From Bordetella parapertussis (GTDB lineage Bacteria > Pseudomonadota > Gammaproteobacteria > Burkholderiales > SG8-39): a DNA stretch of 53,154 nt. Both the position numbers and the translations under genes were made by a program. Below are positions 1 through 7,965 of this stretch, piece by piece (position 1 is the first letter of the stretch; each line of letters opens with the position of its first letter). The DNA is taken from positions 1-53,154 of the forward strand of contig CAMAWC010000018.1 in the NCBI GenBank assembly GCA_945861875.1, read 5' to 3'. The notes below the pieces were generated by a model, which was given only the letters and a program-made list of their open reading frames with translations, searched no databases and had not been told where the DNA came from.

Positions 1-146
1 TCCGTCGTTCCCGCGAATCTTGTCCTCGAATGCCTTAATCGGGGAGAGGGAATCCACCTTGACCTAAAGCGTGGATTCATTGAGTCAAAATGGATTCCCG
101 CTTTCGCGGGAATGACGATTTATGGACTTAATCAGAGCTTCCCTAG
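1..146. repeat. Truncated inverted-repeat (MITE-like) element, copy 1
   Basis: This stretch is the near-perfect reverse complement of 23005-23171. It contains the palindromic core ATTCCCGCTTTCGCGGGAAT and ends in the terminal repeat GGACTTAATCAGAGCTTCCC (124-143, followed by TAG). The matching left terminal repeat would lie before the window. No reading frame is visible inside it. It is a non-coding interspersed repeat, probably mobilised in trans. Confidence 0.75.
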
Positions 147-333
147 GTATTGAACGCACGAAGACGGGCCGTTTTCTGTCAAAGCCGGGGAAGTATTACC
201 GAGTCCGGCAATGGCCGTCAATCTGTGAATCGGCAGGAACATTACCCCGGAACAAGCACAACCCGTGCGCCGGTGGGTAGGGAGGCTTTGCTCTATCATT
301 CTGCCTTGTCATATCGACATGGCACGTCTAATA
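147..333. other. Gene-free leader before the cupin gene
   Basis: No convincing gene is seen here; the short open frames lack family features and ribosome-binding sites. Near its right end, TTGTCA (306-311) and AATAAT (330-335), 18 bases apart, resemble a sigma-70 promoter pointing into the cupin operon. The -10-like box overlaps the first candidate start codon, so both the promoter and the exact start are uncertain. Confidence 0.4.
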
Positions 334-729
334 ATGGAGCGCAGCGTGGCACACAAATATTTTGTCAGGCAGCAGGATATCCCCGGCTATCACCCGGCCA
401 ACCACACCGGCACGCTGAACAAGCGCTTGATCGGCAGCGCGAACGGCGCAAAGCACATCGAACTGGTGCTCGGGCACATCCAAAAGGGCAAGGGCGCCCT
501 GCCCCACGCCCACCCGGGCATTGAGCAGGTCTGCTACATGCTTGAGGGTCGTGCGCTGGCCGAGGTGGGCGGTGAATCATGCGAACTGGGCCCCGGCGAC
601 AGCTGCTTTTTCCCGGCGGATGTGATGCACACTTTTACGGTCATCAGCGACGAGCCGGTGCGACTGCTGGTGGTATATTCGCCCCCCTACGAAGAATCGC
701 CGGATCGCGTCATTCGTCCGGCGACATAA
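334..729 (+). CDS. Small cupin-domain protein
   Basis: A protein of about 131 residues forming a single cupin barrel. Cupin motif 1 is visible as HAHPGIEQVCYMLEG, with histidines and a glutamate placed as metal ligands, and motif 2 as GPGDSCFFPADVMHTF. Such stand-alone cupins bind a metal and act as small dioxygenases, isomerases or sensors; the reaction here cannot be told. The start is ambiguous: ATG 334 has no ribosome-binding site, whereas GTG 346 has GGAG six bases upstream. It lies 23 bp before a TTT binding-protein gene and appears to lead a five-gene operon with acyl-CoA genes, so a role in the same organic-acid pathway is plausible. Confidence 0.8.
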   Translation: MERSVAHKYFVRQQDIPGYHPANHTGTLNKRLIGSANGAKHIELVLGHIQKGKGALPHAHPGIEQVCYMLEGRALAEVGGESCELGPGDSCFFPADVMHTFTVISDEPVRLLVVYSPPYEESPDRVIRPAT

Positions 730-752
730 AAGTGCAACCCCAAGGAGGATTC

Positions 753-1715
753 ATGCCATTGTTCGTACGCCTGCTTTGCACAGCACTCGCCCTGGTTTGC
801 ACCGGAGCCTTTGCGCAGGACGCCTGGCCGTCAAAACCCATCAGCCTGGTCATTCCCTTTGCCGCGGGCAGCGGAACGGACTCAGTGGGCCGCGTCATCG
901 CGCAAAAACTGTCCGAACGCCTGAAGCAGCAGGTCATCGTCGACAACAAGGCCGGCGCCAGCGCGCAAATCGGCGCGGAATACGTCGCCAAAGCCAGGGC
1001 CGACGGCTACACACTGCTCATGACCACCAACACCTCGCACTCGGCCAACCCAAGCTTGTTCAAGACCCTGCGCTACGACCCGATCCGCGATTTCACGCCC
1101 ATCGTGCGTACCGGCGACCTGCCCTTTGCGCTGGTAGTGAGCGCGGCTTCCCCGGTCAAGACCGTAAAGGAACTGGTCGACTTCGCCCGCGCCAATCCGG
1201 GCAAGGTTTCCTATGCCACGCCCAACAGTACTTCGCTCGTCGCCTCGGAAACGATCCGCGTCATGGCGAAAATCGACATCGTTGGCATTCCTTACAAGTC
1301 CAGCCCGCAGGCGCTCACCGATTTGATGGGCGGGCAGTTGCAGATGTATGTCGCCGACTTCGGCTCGGGCCTGCCCTCTATCAAGGGCGGCAAGGTGCGC
1401 GCACTGGCCGTGATGGCGGCGCGCCGCTCCAGCATCCTGCCCGATACGCCGCCCATGGCGGACAGCCTGCCCGGGTTCGACATCATTTCCTGGAACGGCA
1501 TTTTCGGCCCCGCCAACCTGCCGCGGCCCATCGTCGAGCGCCTGTCAAATGAAGTACAGGCCATTCTTGCCGAAAAAGACGTGCAGGAAAAGCTCAGCAA
1601 CATCGGTTTCGAAGTATCGCCATCCAGGTCCCCTGAAGAATTCACCAAATACGTCGGTGACCAGCTTGCGCTGTGGACGCGCCTGATCAAGCAGGCCAAT
1701 ATCCAGCCCGAATGA
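753..1715 (+). CDS. Bug-family TTT substrate-binding protein
   Basis: A 320-residue periplasmic binding protein of the tripartite tricarboxylate transporter (Bug/TctC) family. The signal peptide ends near AFAQD (about residue 21). The mature start WPSKPISLVIPFAAGSGTD and the later DNKAGASAQIGAEYVAKA and DGYTLL are typical Bug landmarks. A strong AAGGAGG lies five bases before the ATG. These proteins bind carboxylates or similar small molecules and deliver them to TctA/TctB membrane proteins, none of which is encoded in this window, as is usual for orphan Bug genes. The ligand is unknown; the neighbouring CoA-transferase and acyl-CoA dehydrogenase suggest an organic acid activated with CoA. 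Confidence 0.9.
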   Translation: MPLFVRLLCTALALVCTGAFAQDAWPSKPISLVIPFAAGSGTDSVGRVIAQKLSERLKQQVIVDNKAGASAQIGAEYVAKARADGYTLLMTTNTSHSANPSLFKTLRYDPIRDFTPIVRTGDLPFALVVSAASPVKTVKELVDFARANPGKVSYATPNSTSLVASETIRVMAKIDIVGIPYKSSPQALTDLMGGQLQMYVADFGSGLPSIKGGKVRALAVMAARRSSILPDTPPMADSLPGFDIISWNGIFGPANLPRPIVERLSNEVQAILAEKDVQEKLSNIGFEVSPSRSPEEFTKYVGDQLALWTRLIKQANIQPE

Positions 1716-1759
1716 GCCTGCCCATGAGCCTGCCCATGAGCCTGCCCATGAGCCTGCCC
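1712..1759 (+). repeat. Four tandem 12-bp units at a gene junction
   Basis: The unit ATGAGCCTGCCC occurs four times in a row. The first unit overlaps the stop codon of the preceding Bug gene as ATGA. Read from 1712 the array encodes four MSLP units and stops at a TGA just after the array. In the frame of the downstream CoA-transferase it is also open, so the repeat can expand or contract without shifting any frame. Confidence 0.85.
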
Positions 1760-1761
1760 TC

Positions 1762-2976
1762 GTGAGCGACACCCCGGCCGGACCGCTGCAAGGCGTACGC
1801 GTCCTCGATCTCACCGCGGTGGTGATGGGCCCCTACGCCACACAGATCCTCGCCGACCTCGGTGCCGATGTGGTCAAGGTGGAATCGCCGCAGGGTGACA
1901 ACATGCGTGAAGTCGGCCCGATGCGCAATCCGGGCATGGGCCACATCTACCTGCACGCCAACCGCAACAAGCGCTCCATCGTGCTCGACCTGAAACAGCC
2001 CGCCGGACGCGACGCGGCGCTGCGCCTGGCCGAAAAAAGCGACGTACTGGTGTTCAATGTGCGGCCGCAGGCGATGGCACGGCTGGGCCTTTCCTACGAG
2101 GATGTAAAAAAGGTCAATCCGCGCATTATTTACGCCGGCGCGGTCGGCTACGGCGAGGGCGGCCCCTACTCCGGCAAACCGGCCTACGACGACCTGATCC
2201 AGGGCGCGGCGGCGGTGCCGGCATTGACGCAAATGTCCGGCGCCGACCTGCCGCGCTATGCACCGGTCACGCTCGCCGACCGCAGTGTCGGGCTCAACGT
2301 CGCCATCGCCATCAACGCGGCGCTCTATTACCGCGAAAAAACCGGCCGCGGTCAGTCGATAGAAGTGCCGATGTTCGAATCGCTGGTGCAACTGGTGCTG
2401 GGCGATCACCTTGGAGGCCTGTCCTTCGAGCCGCCGATCGGCGAAGCCGGCTACGCCCGCCTCCTCGCCGAACACCGCCGCCCCTATGCCACCAGTGACG
2501 GTTACGTCTGTGTGCTCATTTACAACGACAAGCACTGGAAGAGTTTTTTCGACCTGATAGGCAAGCCGGAACTGAAGACCGATCCGCGCTTTCGCAGCCA
2601 TACCGAACGCGCCGCCAATATTCACGCGGTCTATGCCTTCGTCGCCGAAATCATGCAAACGCACAGCACCGCACACTGGCTGCAGGCGCTCGAGGGCGCC
2701 GACATCCCGGTAATGCCCATGCACACGCCGGACAGCCTGGTCCACGATGCGCATCTGGAAGCAACCGGTTTTTTCCAGACCGTCGATCACCCCACCGAAG
2801 GCCGCCTGCGCATGATGCGCCCACCGCTCAGGTGGTCGGAAGGCCCGCTTGCGATACGCAGCCTGCCGCCCACGCTGGGGCAGCACAGCGCCGAGGTGCT
2901 GCGCAGCGCCGGCTATAGCGACGCCGACATTGCCGCAATGGTGAAAAGCGGTGTGACACGGGTGGCGGACGAATGA
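1762..2976 (+). CDS. CaiB/BaiF family (type III) CoA-transferase
   Basis: A 404-residue family III CoA-transferase. The N-terminus carries GVRVLDLTAVVMGPYATQIL and LGADVVKVE, and RNKRSIVLDLK follows, all hallmarks of this family. It moves CoA between a donor acyl-CoA and a free carboxylic acid through an enzyme-bound aspartyl anhydride. The GTG start at 1762 follows the 12-bp tandem repeat and has no clear ribosome-binding site, so translation is probably coupled to the Bug gene. Its end overlaps the acyl-CoA dehydrogenase start as ATGA. The pair suggests activation of an imported acid followed by alpha,beta-dehydrogenation. The substrate is not identifiable. Confidence 0.88.
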   Translation: MSDTPAGPLQGVRVLDLTAVVMGPYATQILADLGADVVKVESPQGDNMREVGPMRNPGMGHIYLHANRNKRSIVLDLKQPAGRDAALRLAEKSDVLVFNVRPQAMARLGLSYEDVKKVNPRIIYAGAVGYGEGGPYSGKPAYDDLIQGAAAVPALTQMSGADLPRYAPVTLADRSVGLNVAIAINAALYYREKTGRGQSIEVPMFESLVQLVLGDHLGGLSFEPPIGEAGYARLLAEHRRPYATSDGYVCVLIYNDKHWKSFFDLIGKPELKTDPRFRSHTERAANIHAVYAFVAEIMQTHSTAHWLQALEGADIPVMPMHTPDSLVHDAHLEATGFFQTVDHPTEGRLRMMRPPLRWSEGPLAIRSLPPTLGQHSAEVLRSAGYSDADIAAMVKSGVTRVADE

Positions 2977-4139
2977 ATTTCGACCTTTCGGAAGACCAGC
3001 GCGCCATCATCGATGCGGTGCAAAAGACCTGCAGCGGGTTTGGCGCGGATTACTGGGGCGGACACGACGCCGACCACAAGTTCCCGCACGAATTCCACAA
3101 AGCCATGGCCGATGCCGGCTGGTTGGGCATCGCCATGCCCGAAGCGCAGGGGGGTGCCGGACTTGGCATCACCGAAGCGGCACTGATGTTGCAGGCGGTG
3201 AGCGCCTCGGGCGCGGGATTCTCCGGCGCCTCGGCCATACACATTAATATTTTCGGTCTCAACCCGGTGGTGGTGTTCGGCAGCGAGGCGCAGCGCAAAC
3301 GCTTCCTGCCGCCGCTGATCGCCGGCCGCGACAAGGCCTGCTTTGCCGTGACCGAGCCCGATGCCGGACTGGACACCACGCAACTGAAGACCCAGGCGGT
3401 GCGCGACGGCGACCATTACATCCTCGACGGCCGCAAAATCTGGATTTCCACGGCGCAAGTGGCGAACAAGATGCTGATACTCGCCCGCACCACGCCGCTG
3501 GACAAGGTGGACAAGCCGACGCGCGGCCTGTCGCTGTTTTACACCGATCTTGACCGCGAACGTGTCGAGGTGCGCGAAATCGATAAAATGGGTCGCGGCG
3601 CGGTGGATTCGAACATGCTGTTCATCGACAAACTGCGCGTGCCTGTGGCCGACCGTATCGGCGAGGAAGGCCGCGGCTTCGAATACATCCTGCACGGCCT
3701 CAATCCCGAGCGCATCCTCATTGCCGCCGAAGCCGTCGGCCTGGGAAAAATCGCCCTGGAGCATGCAACGCGCTATGCCAAGGAACGTGTCGTCTTTGGC
3801 CGCCCCATAGGCCAGAACCAGGGCATACAGCACCCCCTGGCGCAATGCTGGATGCAGCTTGAAGCGGCCGACCTGATGACCATGAAAGCAGCGGCGCTCT
3901 ACGATGCAGGCAAGCCCTGCGGCGCGGAAGCCAACGCCGCCAAATACCTCGCCGCCGAAGCCGGGCACAACGCCTGCCAGACGGCGGTGCTGACCCTGGG
4001 GGGCATGGGCTATGCGCGCGAATACAGCGTCGAGCGTTTTTTGCGCGAGTCCTATATCCCGCGCATCGCCCCGGTGAGCCCGCACCTGATCCTGTGTTTT
4101 ATCGCAGAAAAAGTGCTGGGACTACCCCGCTCCTACTAG
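2973..4139 (+). CDS. Acyl-CoA dehydrogenase
   Basis: A 388-residue FAD-dependent acyl-CoA dehydrogenase that should pass electrons to EtfAB. The first family signature is seen as AVTEPDAGLDTTQ, in which the usual serine is leucine, and the second as LGGMGYAREYSVERFLRE. At the position of the catalytic glutamate in the MCAD-like IYEGT motif this protein reads RIAPVSP. A glutamate in GLNPERI could serve as the base from another helix, as in isovaleryl-CoA dehydrogenase. It overlaps the preceding CoA-transferase by 4 bp, implying coupled translation and a shared pathway. The substrate is probably branched or otherwise unusual, but that is inference. Confidence 0.88.
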   Translation: MNFDLSEDQRAIIDAVQKTCSGFGADYWGGHDADHKFPHEFHKAMADAGWLGIAMPEAQGGAGLGITEAALMLQAVSASGAGFSGASAIHINIFGLNPVVVFGSEAQRKRFLPPLIAGRDKACFAVTEPDAGLDTTQLKTQAVRDGDHYILDGRKIWISTAQVANKMLILARTTPLDKVDKPTRGLSLFYTDLDRERVEVREIDKMGRGAVDSNMLFIDKLRVPVADRIGEEGRGFEYILHGLNPERILIAAEAVGLGKIALEHATRYAKERVVFGRPIGQNQGIQHPLAQCWMQLEAADLMTMKAAALYDAGKPCGAEANAAKYLAAEAGHNACQTAVLTLGGMGYAREYSVERFLRESYIPRIAPVSPHLILCFIAEKVLGLPRSY

Positions 4140-4166
4140 GCACATCCGCCCCGACACACGCCAGTC

Positions 4167-4757
4167 ATGCATCGCACCATCTTTGACACTCCGGTGGTCA
4201 ACACCCTGTTGCGCGCCCTGTCGGTCGGTTTTCTCAAACTGGCCGGCTGGACGGTCGAGGGTGCGCTGCCTCCCGGTGCCGCCAAGTGCGTGCTGATCGC
4301 CGCGCCGCATACCAGCAATTGGGACCTGCCCTTTACGCTGATGGTTGCCTTTCAGCTGCGACTGCATGTGTACTGGATGGGCAAGGCGTCGATTTTCCGC
4401 TTTCCGTTTCACGGCCTGATGATGTGGCTGGGCGGTATCCCGGTGCAACGGGAAAAATCCAACAACCTGGTGGCGGCTTCGGTTGAGGCGATCCGGGCCG
4501 CGACACCGCCCCTCGCCCTGGTGGTGCCGCCGGAGGGAACGCGCAGCAAGACCAGTTACTGGAAAACCGGCTTTTACTTTATCGCCGTCGGCGCCGGTGT
4601 GCCCATAGTCATGGCCTACATGGACTATGCCCGCAAGCGCAGCGGGCTTGGCCCGGTGTTCGTACCCAGCGGCGACCTCGACCAGGACATGCAAGCCATC
4701 AAGGCCTTCTACGCGCCCTTTCGCGGCAAGAACGCAGAGCAGTTTGATCCGAAGTAG
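4167..4757 (+). CDS. PlsC-like acyltransferase family protein
   Basis: A 196-residue protein with the 1-acylglycerol-3-phosphate acyltransferase fold. The HX4D catalytic motif is seen as HTSNWD near residues 48-53 and the glycerol-phosphate-type motif as PPEGTRSK near residues 121-128. It is shorter than a full PlsC and resembles the group of small cytoplasmic acyltransferases whose acceptor is not established. It starts 27 bp after the acyl-CoA dehydrogenase and is the last gene of the operon. A hairpin follows at 4822-4858. Membrane phospholipid synthesis and a specialised acyl transfer are both possible. Confidence 0.75.
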   Translation: MHRTIFDTPVVNTLLRALSVGFLKLAGWTVEGALPPGAAKCVLIAAPHTSNWDLPFTLMVAFQLRLHVYWMGKASIFRFPFHGLMMWLGGIPVQREKSNNLVAASVEAIRAATPPLALVVPPEGTRSKTSYWKTGFYFIAVGAGVPIVMAYMDYARKRSGLGPVFVPSGDLDQDMQAIKAFYAPFRGKNAEQFDPK

Positions 4758-4821
4758 GTGCGATTTTCCAAACAGCGCGTGCGGAAAACCTTATCCGTCC
4801 CCCGCTTCTTTAATCGGACAT

Positions 4822-4858
4822 AGGCTGGAAACCCGCGCCAGGCGGGCCTTTCCAGCCT
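4822..4858. terminator. Bidirectional hairpin / REP-like palindrome
   Basis: A perfect 10-bp outer stem, AGGCTGGAAA pairing with TTTCCAGCCT, encloses a second stem CCCGC/GCGGG. It sits between two convergent genes, where it could terminate both transcripts. The same GGCTGGAAA...TTTCCAGCC design recurs at 31834-31868 and as a half copy near 22817, so it is also a repeat family. Confidence 0.7.
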
Positions 4859-4865
4859 GTGGCAC

Positions 4866-5831
4866 TCAGTCCGGCTTGATACCGGCGGTATCCACCACCT
4901 GCTTCCAGCGCGCCAGTTCGCCCTTGAGGAACTCGGTGAATTGCTCCGAGGAATTGGCTACCACCTCAAAACCCTGTGCATCGAGCCTGGCCTTGTTGTC
5001 TGGCGCGTTAAGCGCGGCAACGATACCGGCTTGCAACTTGGCCATGACGTCCTTGGGCAGGCCCTTGGGCGCCACAACGGCCTGCCAGGAGTAGACCTCG
5101 AATCCGGAAATGCCGGCTTCGGCCATGGTCGGCACGTTGGGGAATTGCGGAACGCGCTTGTCGCTGGTCACGGCAATGGCCTTGAGGCGGCCGCCATTGA
5201 TATGGCCGGACGCCGCCCCGAGGTTCTGGAAGGACACGTCAACACCGCCGCCGATGAGGTCGGTCATCGCCGCCGAGCCACCCTTGTAGGGAACGTGGAT
5301 GCCGGTGGTGCCTGTGCGCTGCCAGAACAACTCCGCGGAAAGATGGTCGGACGAGCCGGTGCCCGAGGACACAAACGAGGTCTTGCCCGGATTCTTTTTT
5401 GAATATTCGATCAGCTCGGCCACGGTGTTGGCCGGAAATTTCGGCGTTGCGATGAGGATGTTGGGATTCCTCACCGCGACCGAGAGCAGGTCAAAATCGC
5501 GCAAGGGCTGGTACGGCAGTGATTTGAACAGCGCCGGGTTGATGGCGAATACGCCGATGGACCCGACCAGGATGGTGTAACCGTCGGCCGGGGCCTTGGC
5601 CGTCATCTCCGCGGCAATCGCGCCGTTGGCGCCGGCGCGGTTCTCGACCACCACGGGCTGGCCCATGATTTCGGCAAGCTTGATGCCGATGGAGCGTGCA
5701 ATGATGTCCGACGACCCGCCCGCGGTAAAGGGCACGAGGATCTTGATCGGCTTGCTCGGGTAGGCTTGTGCCAGCACGACCTGCGGCAGCAGCGCGAAAA
5801 CAAGACACAGCAGGAATTTACGCAGCATCAT
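4866..5831 (-). CDS. Bug-family TTT substrate-binding protein
   Basis: A binding protein of about 320 residues with a signal peptide ending near VVLAQA, then YPSKPIKILVPFTAGGSSD and ENRAGANGAIAAE, the typical Bug landmarks. Two ATG codons are adjacent (5831 and 5828). The AAGGAG ribosome-binding site is six bases from the second, which is therefore the more likely start. It would capture an organic acid in the periplasm for a TctAB partner encoded elsewhere. It stands alone between a convergent hairpin and a DmdC-like acyl-CoA dehydrogenase gene, so it may be transcribed independently. The ligand is unknown. Confidence 0.9.
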   Translation of the reverse strand: MMLRKFLLCLVFALLPQVVLAQAYPSKPIKILVPFTAGGSSDIIARSIGIKLAEIMGQPVVVENRAGANGAIAAEMTAKAPADGYTILVGSIGVFAINPALFKSLPYQPLRDFDLLSVAVRNPNILIATPKFPANTVAELIEYSKKNPGKTSFVSSGTGSSDHLSAELFWQRTGTTGIHVPYKGGSAAMTDLIGGGVDVSFQNLGAASGHINGGRLKAIAVTSDKRVPQFPNVPTMAEAGISGFEVYSWQAVVAPKGLPKDVMAKLQAGIVAALNAPDNKARLDAQGFEVVANSSEQFTEFLKGELARWKQVVDTAGIKPD

Positions 5832-5999
5832 TCACTCCTTGGTTATTTTTTCTGGCTTTTTTAAGCGTGTCGGAAAATTCAACGCGCATAGATGATTGCG
5901 CGAAAGCCGGGGCATGGCAAGCACATCCGTCCGTCGCACGAAGGATCTTCATACGGTGGTACGACATCGCAACACCGCCCCGCATGGGAAGAAGCCCGG

Positions 6000-7790
6000 C
6001 TAGAACTGCGCTTCGCTCAGCGCCATTACACCCGTGGCACCCTGCACAATGCTGTCGCGAATACCGGGAACCTGGGACATGAAGTGGTCGGCAAAGAAGC
6101 GTGCGGTGGAGATTTTTGCCTTGAGGAATCCGGCATCGCCCTTGCCCGCCTTGAGCTGTGCTTCGGCAACCAGCGCGGCGCGCGCCATTTGCCAGCCACC
6201 ACAGGTGATGCCGGTCATCTTCAGGAAAGGCACGGCGCCGGCATAGACCGCCTTGATGTCGCTGCCATTGGTGGCGACTATCCAGTCCACGGTTTCTGCA
6301 AACGCATCAATGGCCGCGGCAAAACGCTTTCTAATCGCCGCAAGATCATCACCCGCAGCCTTGCCAAGTTCGGCTTCAACCGCCTCCATCACCTTGATCA
6401 CCGCCTTGGCTGTGACACCGCCCTCGCGTGCAATCTTGCGACCGACCAGGTCATTGGCCTGAATGCCGGTGGTGCCTTCATAAATGGTGGTGATGCGGGC
6501 GTCCCGCAGGTACTGCGCCGCGCCGGTCTCCTCGATGAAGCCCATGCCGCCGTGCACTTGTATGCCCAGCGAGGCGACATCGATGCCCGTCTCCGTGCTC
6601 CAGCCCTTGACCACCGGAATCATCAGGTCGGCAAAGGCCTGGCTGCGCGCAACGGCCTCCTTGTCGGCACTGTGATGAACCGTGTCGAGTGCCGCGGCAA
6701 CCACATAAGCGAGCGCGCGCGTCGCCTCGGTCTGCGCCTTCATGCTCATCAACATGCGCCGCACGTCGGGATGGTTGATGATGCTCACTGACGCGCGACC
6801 GCCGCCCAGGTCGCGGCTCTGGATGCGTTCCTTGGCAAAGTCACGCGCGCGCTGGTAGGCGCGCTCGCTCAGTGCGACACCCTCAAGGCCGACGGCAAAG
6901 CGCGCCGCGTTCATCATGATGAACATGTACTCGAGACCGCGGTTCTCCTCACCCACCAGGTGCCCGATGGCGCCGTCTTTTTCGCCGTAGACCATCACCG
7001 CGGTGGGGCTGGCGTGTATGCCCAGCTTGTGCTCGATGGACACGCACTTGGCGTCGTTGCGCGCGCCCAGGCTGCCGTCCTTGTTGACGAGGAACTTGGG
7101 CACCACGAACAGGGAAATGCCCTTGACGCCCTCGGGCGCATCGGGCGTGCGCGCCAGCACCAGGTGGATGATGTTCTCGGCGAGGTCGTGCTCGCCGTAG
7201 GTGATGAATATTTTCTGGCCAAAAATGCGGTAGTGATCGCCCTCCGGCACGGCGCGCGACTTGATCAGCGCGAGGTCGGAACCGGCCTGCGGCTCGGTCA
7301 GGTTCATGGTGCCGGTCCAGGTGCCCTCTATCATCTTGGGCAGGTAGACGCTCTTTTGTTCGTCGGTACCGCGCAGCATCAAGGCTTCGATGGCGCCGAA
7401 GGTGAGCAGCGGGCAGAGTGAAAACGACATATTGGCCGCTTTCCACATTTCCTGGACCGGCGTGGACACCAGTTTGGGCAGGCCTTGCCCGCCAAGTTCG
7501 ACCGGGAAATGCAGCGCATTCCAGCCACCTTCGACGAACTGGCGGTAGGCCTGCTTGAAACCCTTGGGCGTGGTGACGGCGCCGTCCTTCCACTGTGCGC
7601 CTTCCTGGTCGCCCGGCCAGTTGAGCGGCGAGAGCACGCCGGAGGAGAACTTGCCGCACTCCTCCAGCACCTGCTCCACCAGCTCAGGCGTGGCGTCCTC
7701 GCAACCGGGGAGCTTCGCAATCTCGCCCAATCCGGCCAGTTCGTTCAGCACGAACATCATGTCCTTCAACGGTGCGACGTATTCGCTCAT
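6000..7790 (-). CDS. Long-form acyl-CoA dehydrogenase (DmdC-like)
   Basis: A 596-residue acyl-CoA dehydrogenase of the long subfamily that includes 3-methylmercaptopropionyl-CoA dehydrogenases. Visible motifs are MNLTEPQAGSDLAL, GQKIFITYGEHD, QVHGGMGFIEETGAAQYLRD and TIYEGTTGIQ, which supplies the canonical catalytic glutamate. A C-terminal extension of about 130 residues follows, as in this subfamily. The enzyme oxidises an acyl-CoA to the enoyl-CoA with FAD. It lies downstream of etfBA on the same strand, separated by a 175-bp gap holding a repeat, so it probably donates electrons to that ETF. DmdC activity itself is not proven, since many relatives act on other medium or long acyl-CoAs. 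Confidence 0.88.
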   Translation of the reverse strand: MSEYVAPLKDMMFVLNELAGLGEIAKLPGCEDATPELVEQVLEECGKFSSGVLSPLNWPGDQEGAQWKDGAVTTPKGFKQAYRQFVEGGWNALHFPVELGGQGLPKLVSTPVQEMWKAANMSFSLCPLLTFGAIEALMLRGTDEQKSVYLPKMIEGTWTGTMNLTEPQAGSDLALIKSRAVPEGDHYRIFGQKIFITYGEHDLAENIIHLVLARTPDAPEGVKGISLFVVPKFLVNKDGSLGARNDAKCVSIEHKLGIHASPTAVMVYGEKDGAIGHLVGEENRGLEYMFIMMNAARFAVGLEGVALSERAYQRARDFAKERIQSRDLGGGRASVSIINHPDVRRMLMSMKAQTEATRALAYVVAAALDTVHHSADKEAVARSQAFADLMIPVVKGWSTETGIDVASLGIQVHGGMGFIEETGAAQYLRDARITTIYEGTTGIQANDLVGRKIAREGGVTAKAVIKVMEAVEAELGKAAGDDLAAIRKRFAAAIDAFAETVDWIVATNGSDIKAVYAGAVPFLKMTGITCGGWQMARAALVAEAQLKAGKGDAGFLKAKISTARFFADHFMSQVPGIRDSIVQGATGVMALSEAQF

Positions 7791-7825
7791 GGCGGCTTCT
7801 CCAAGTGGAACAGATCAACAATCAC

Positions 7826-7939
7826 GTCATTCCCACGCATACCCTCCGGGTACCAGAGCGGGAATCCATGGGTTTGATCGAATCGCGAATATCCGAATCC
7901 CATGGGTTCCGGGTTCCGCTACGCGGCCCCGGAATGACG
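7826..7939. repeat. Interspersed repeat, CCATGGGTTCCGGG family (copy 1)
   Basis: An element framed by GTCATTCCC at the left and CGGAATGAC at the right, with CCATGGG...CCCATGGG inside and the string GGTTCCGGGTTCCG near the right end. A second copy of the same design is at 22875-22996. It occupies the gap between etfA and the acyl-CoA dehydrogenase gene and carries no open frame of interest. Confidence 0.7.
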
Positions 7940-7965
7940 AATCCGGGGTGTGTATCCGGTACTTC

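Noticed and set aside
1687-2886. Long open frame on the minus strand opposite the CoA-transferase
   Set aside because: It mirrors the coding strand of a clear family III CoA-transferase, is rich in H, R and G, and has no family motif or ribosome-binding site; it is a shadow of high-GC coding sequence.
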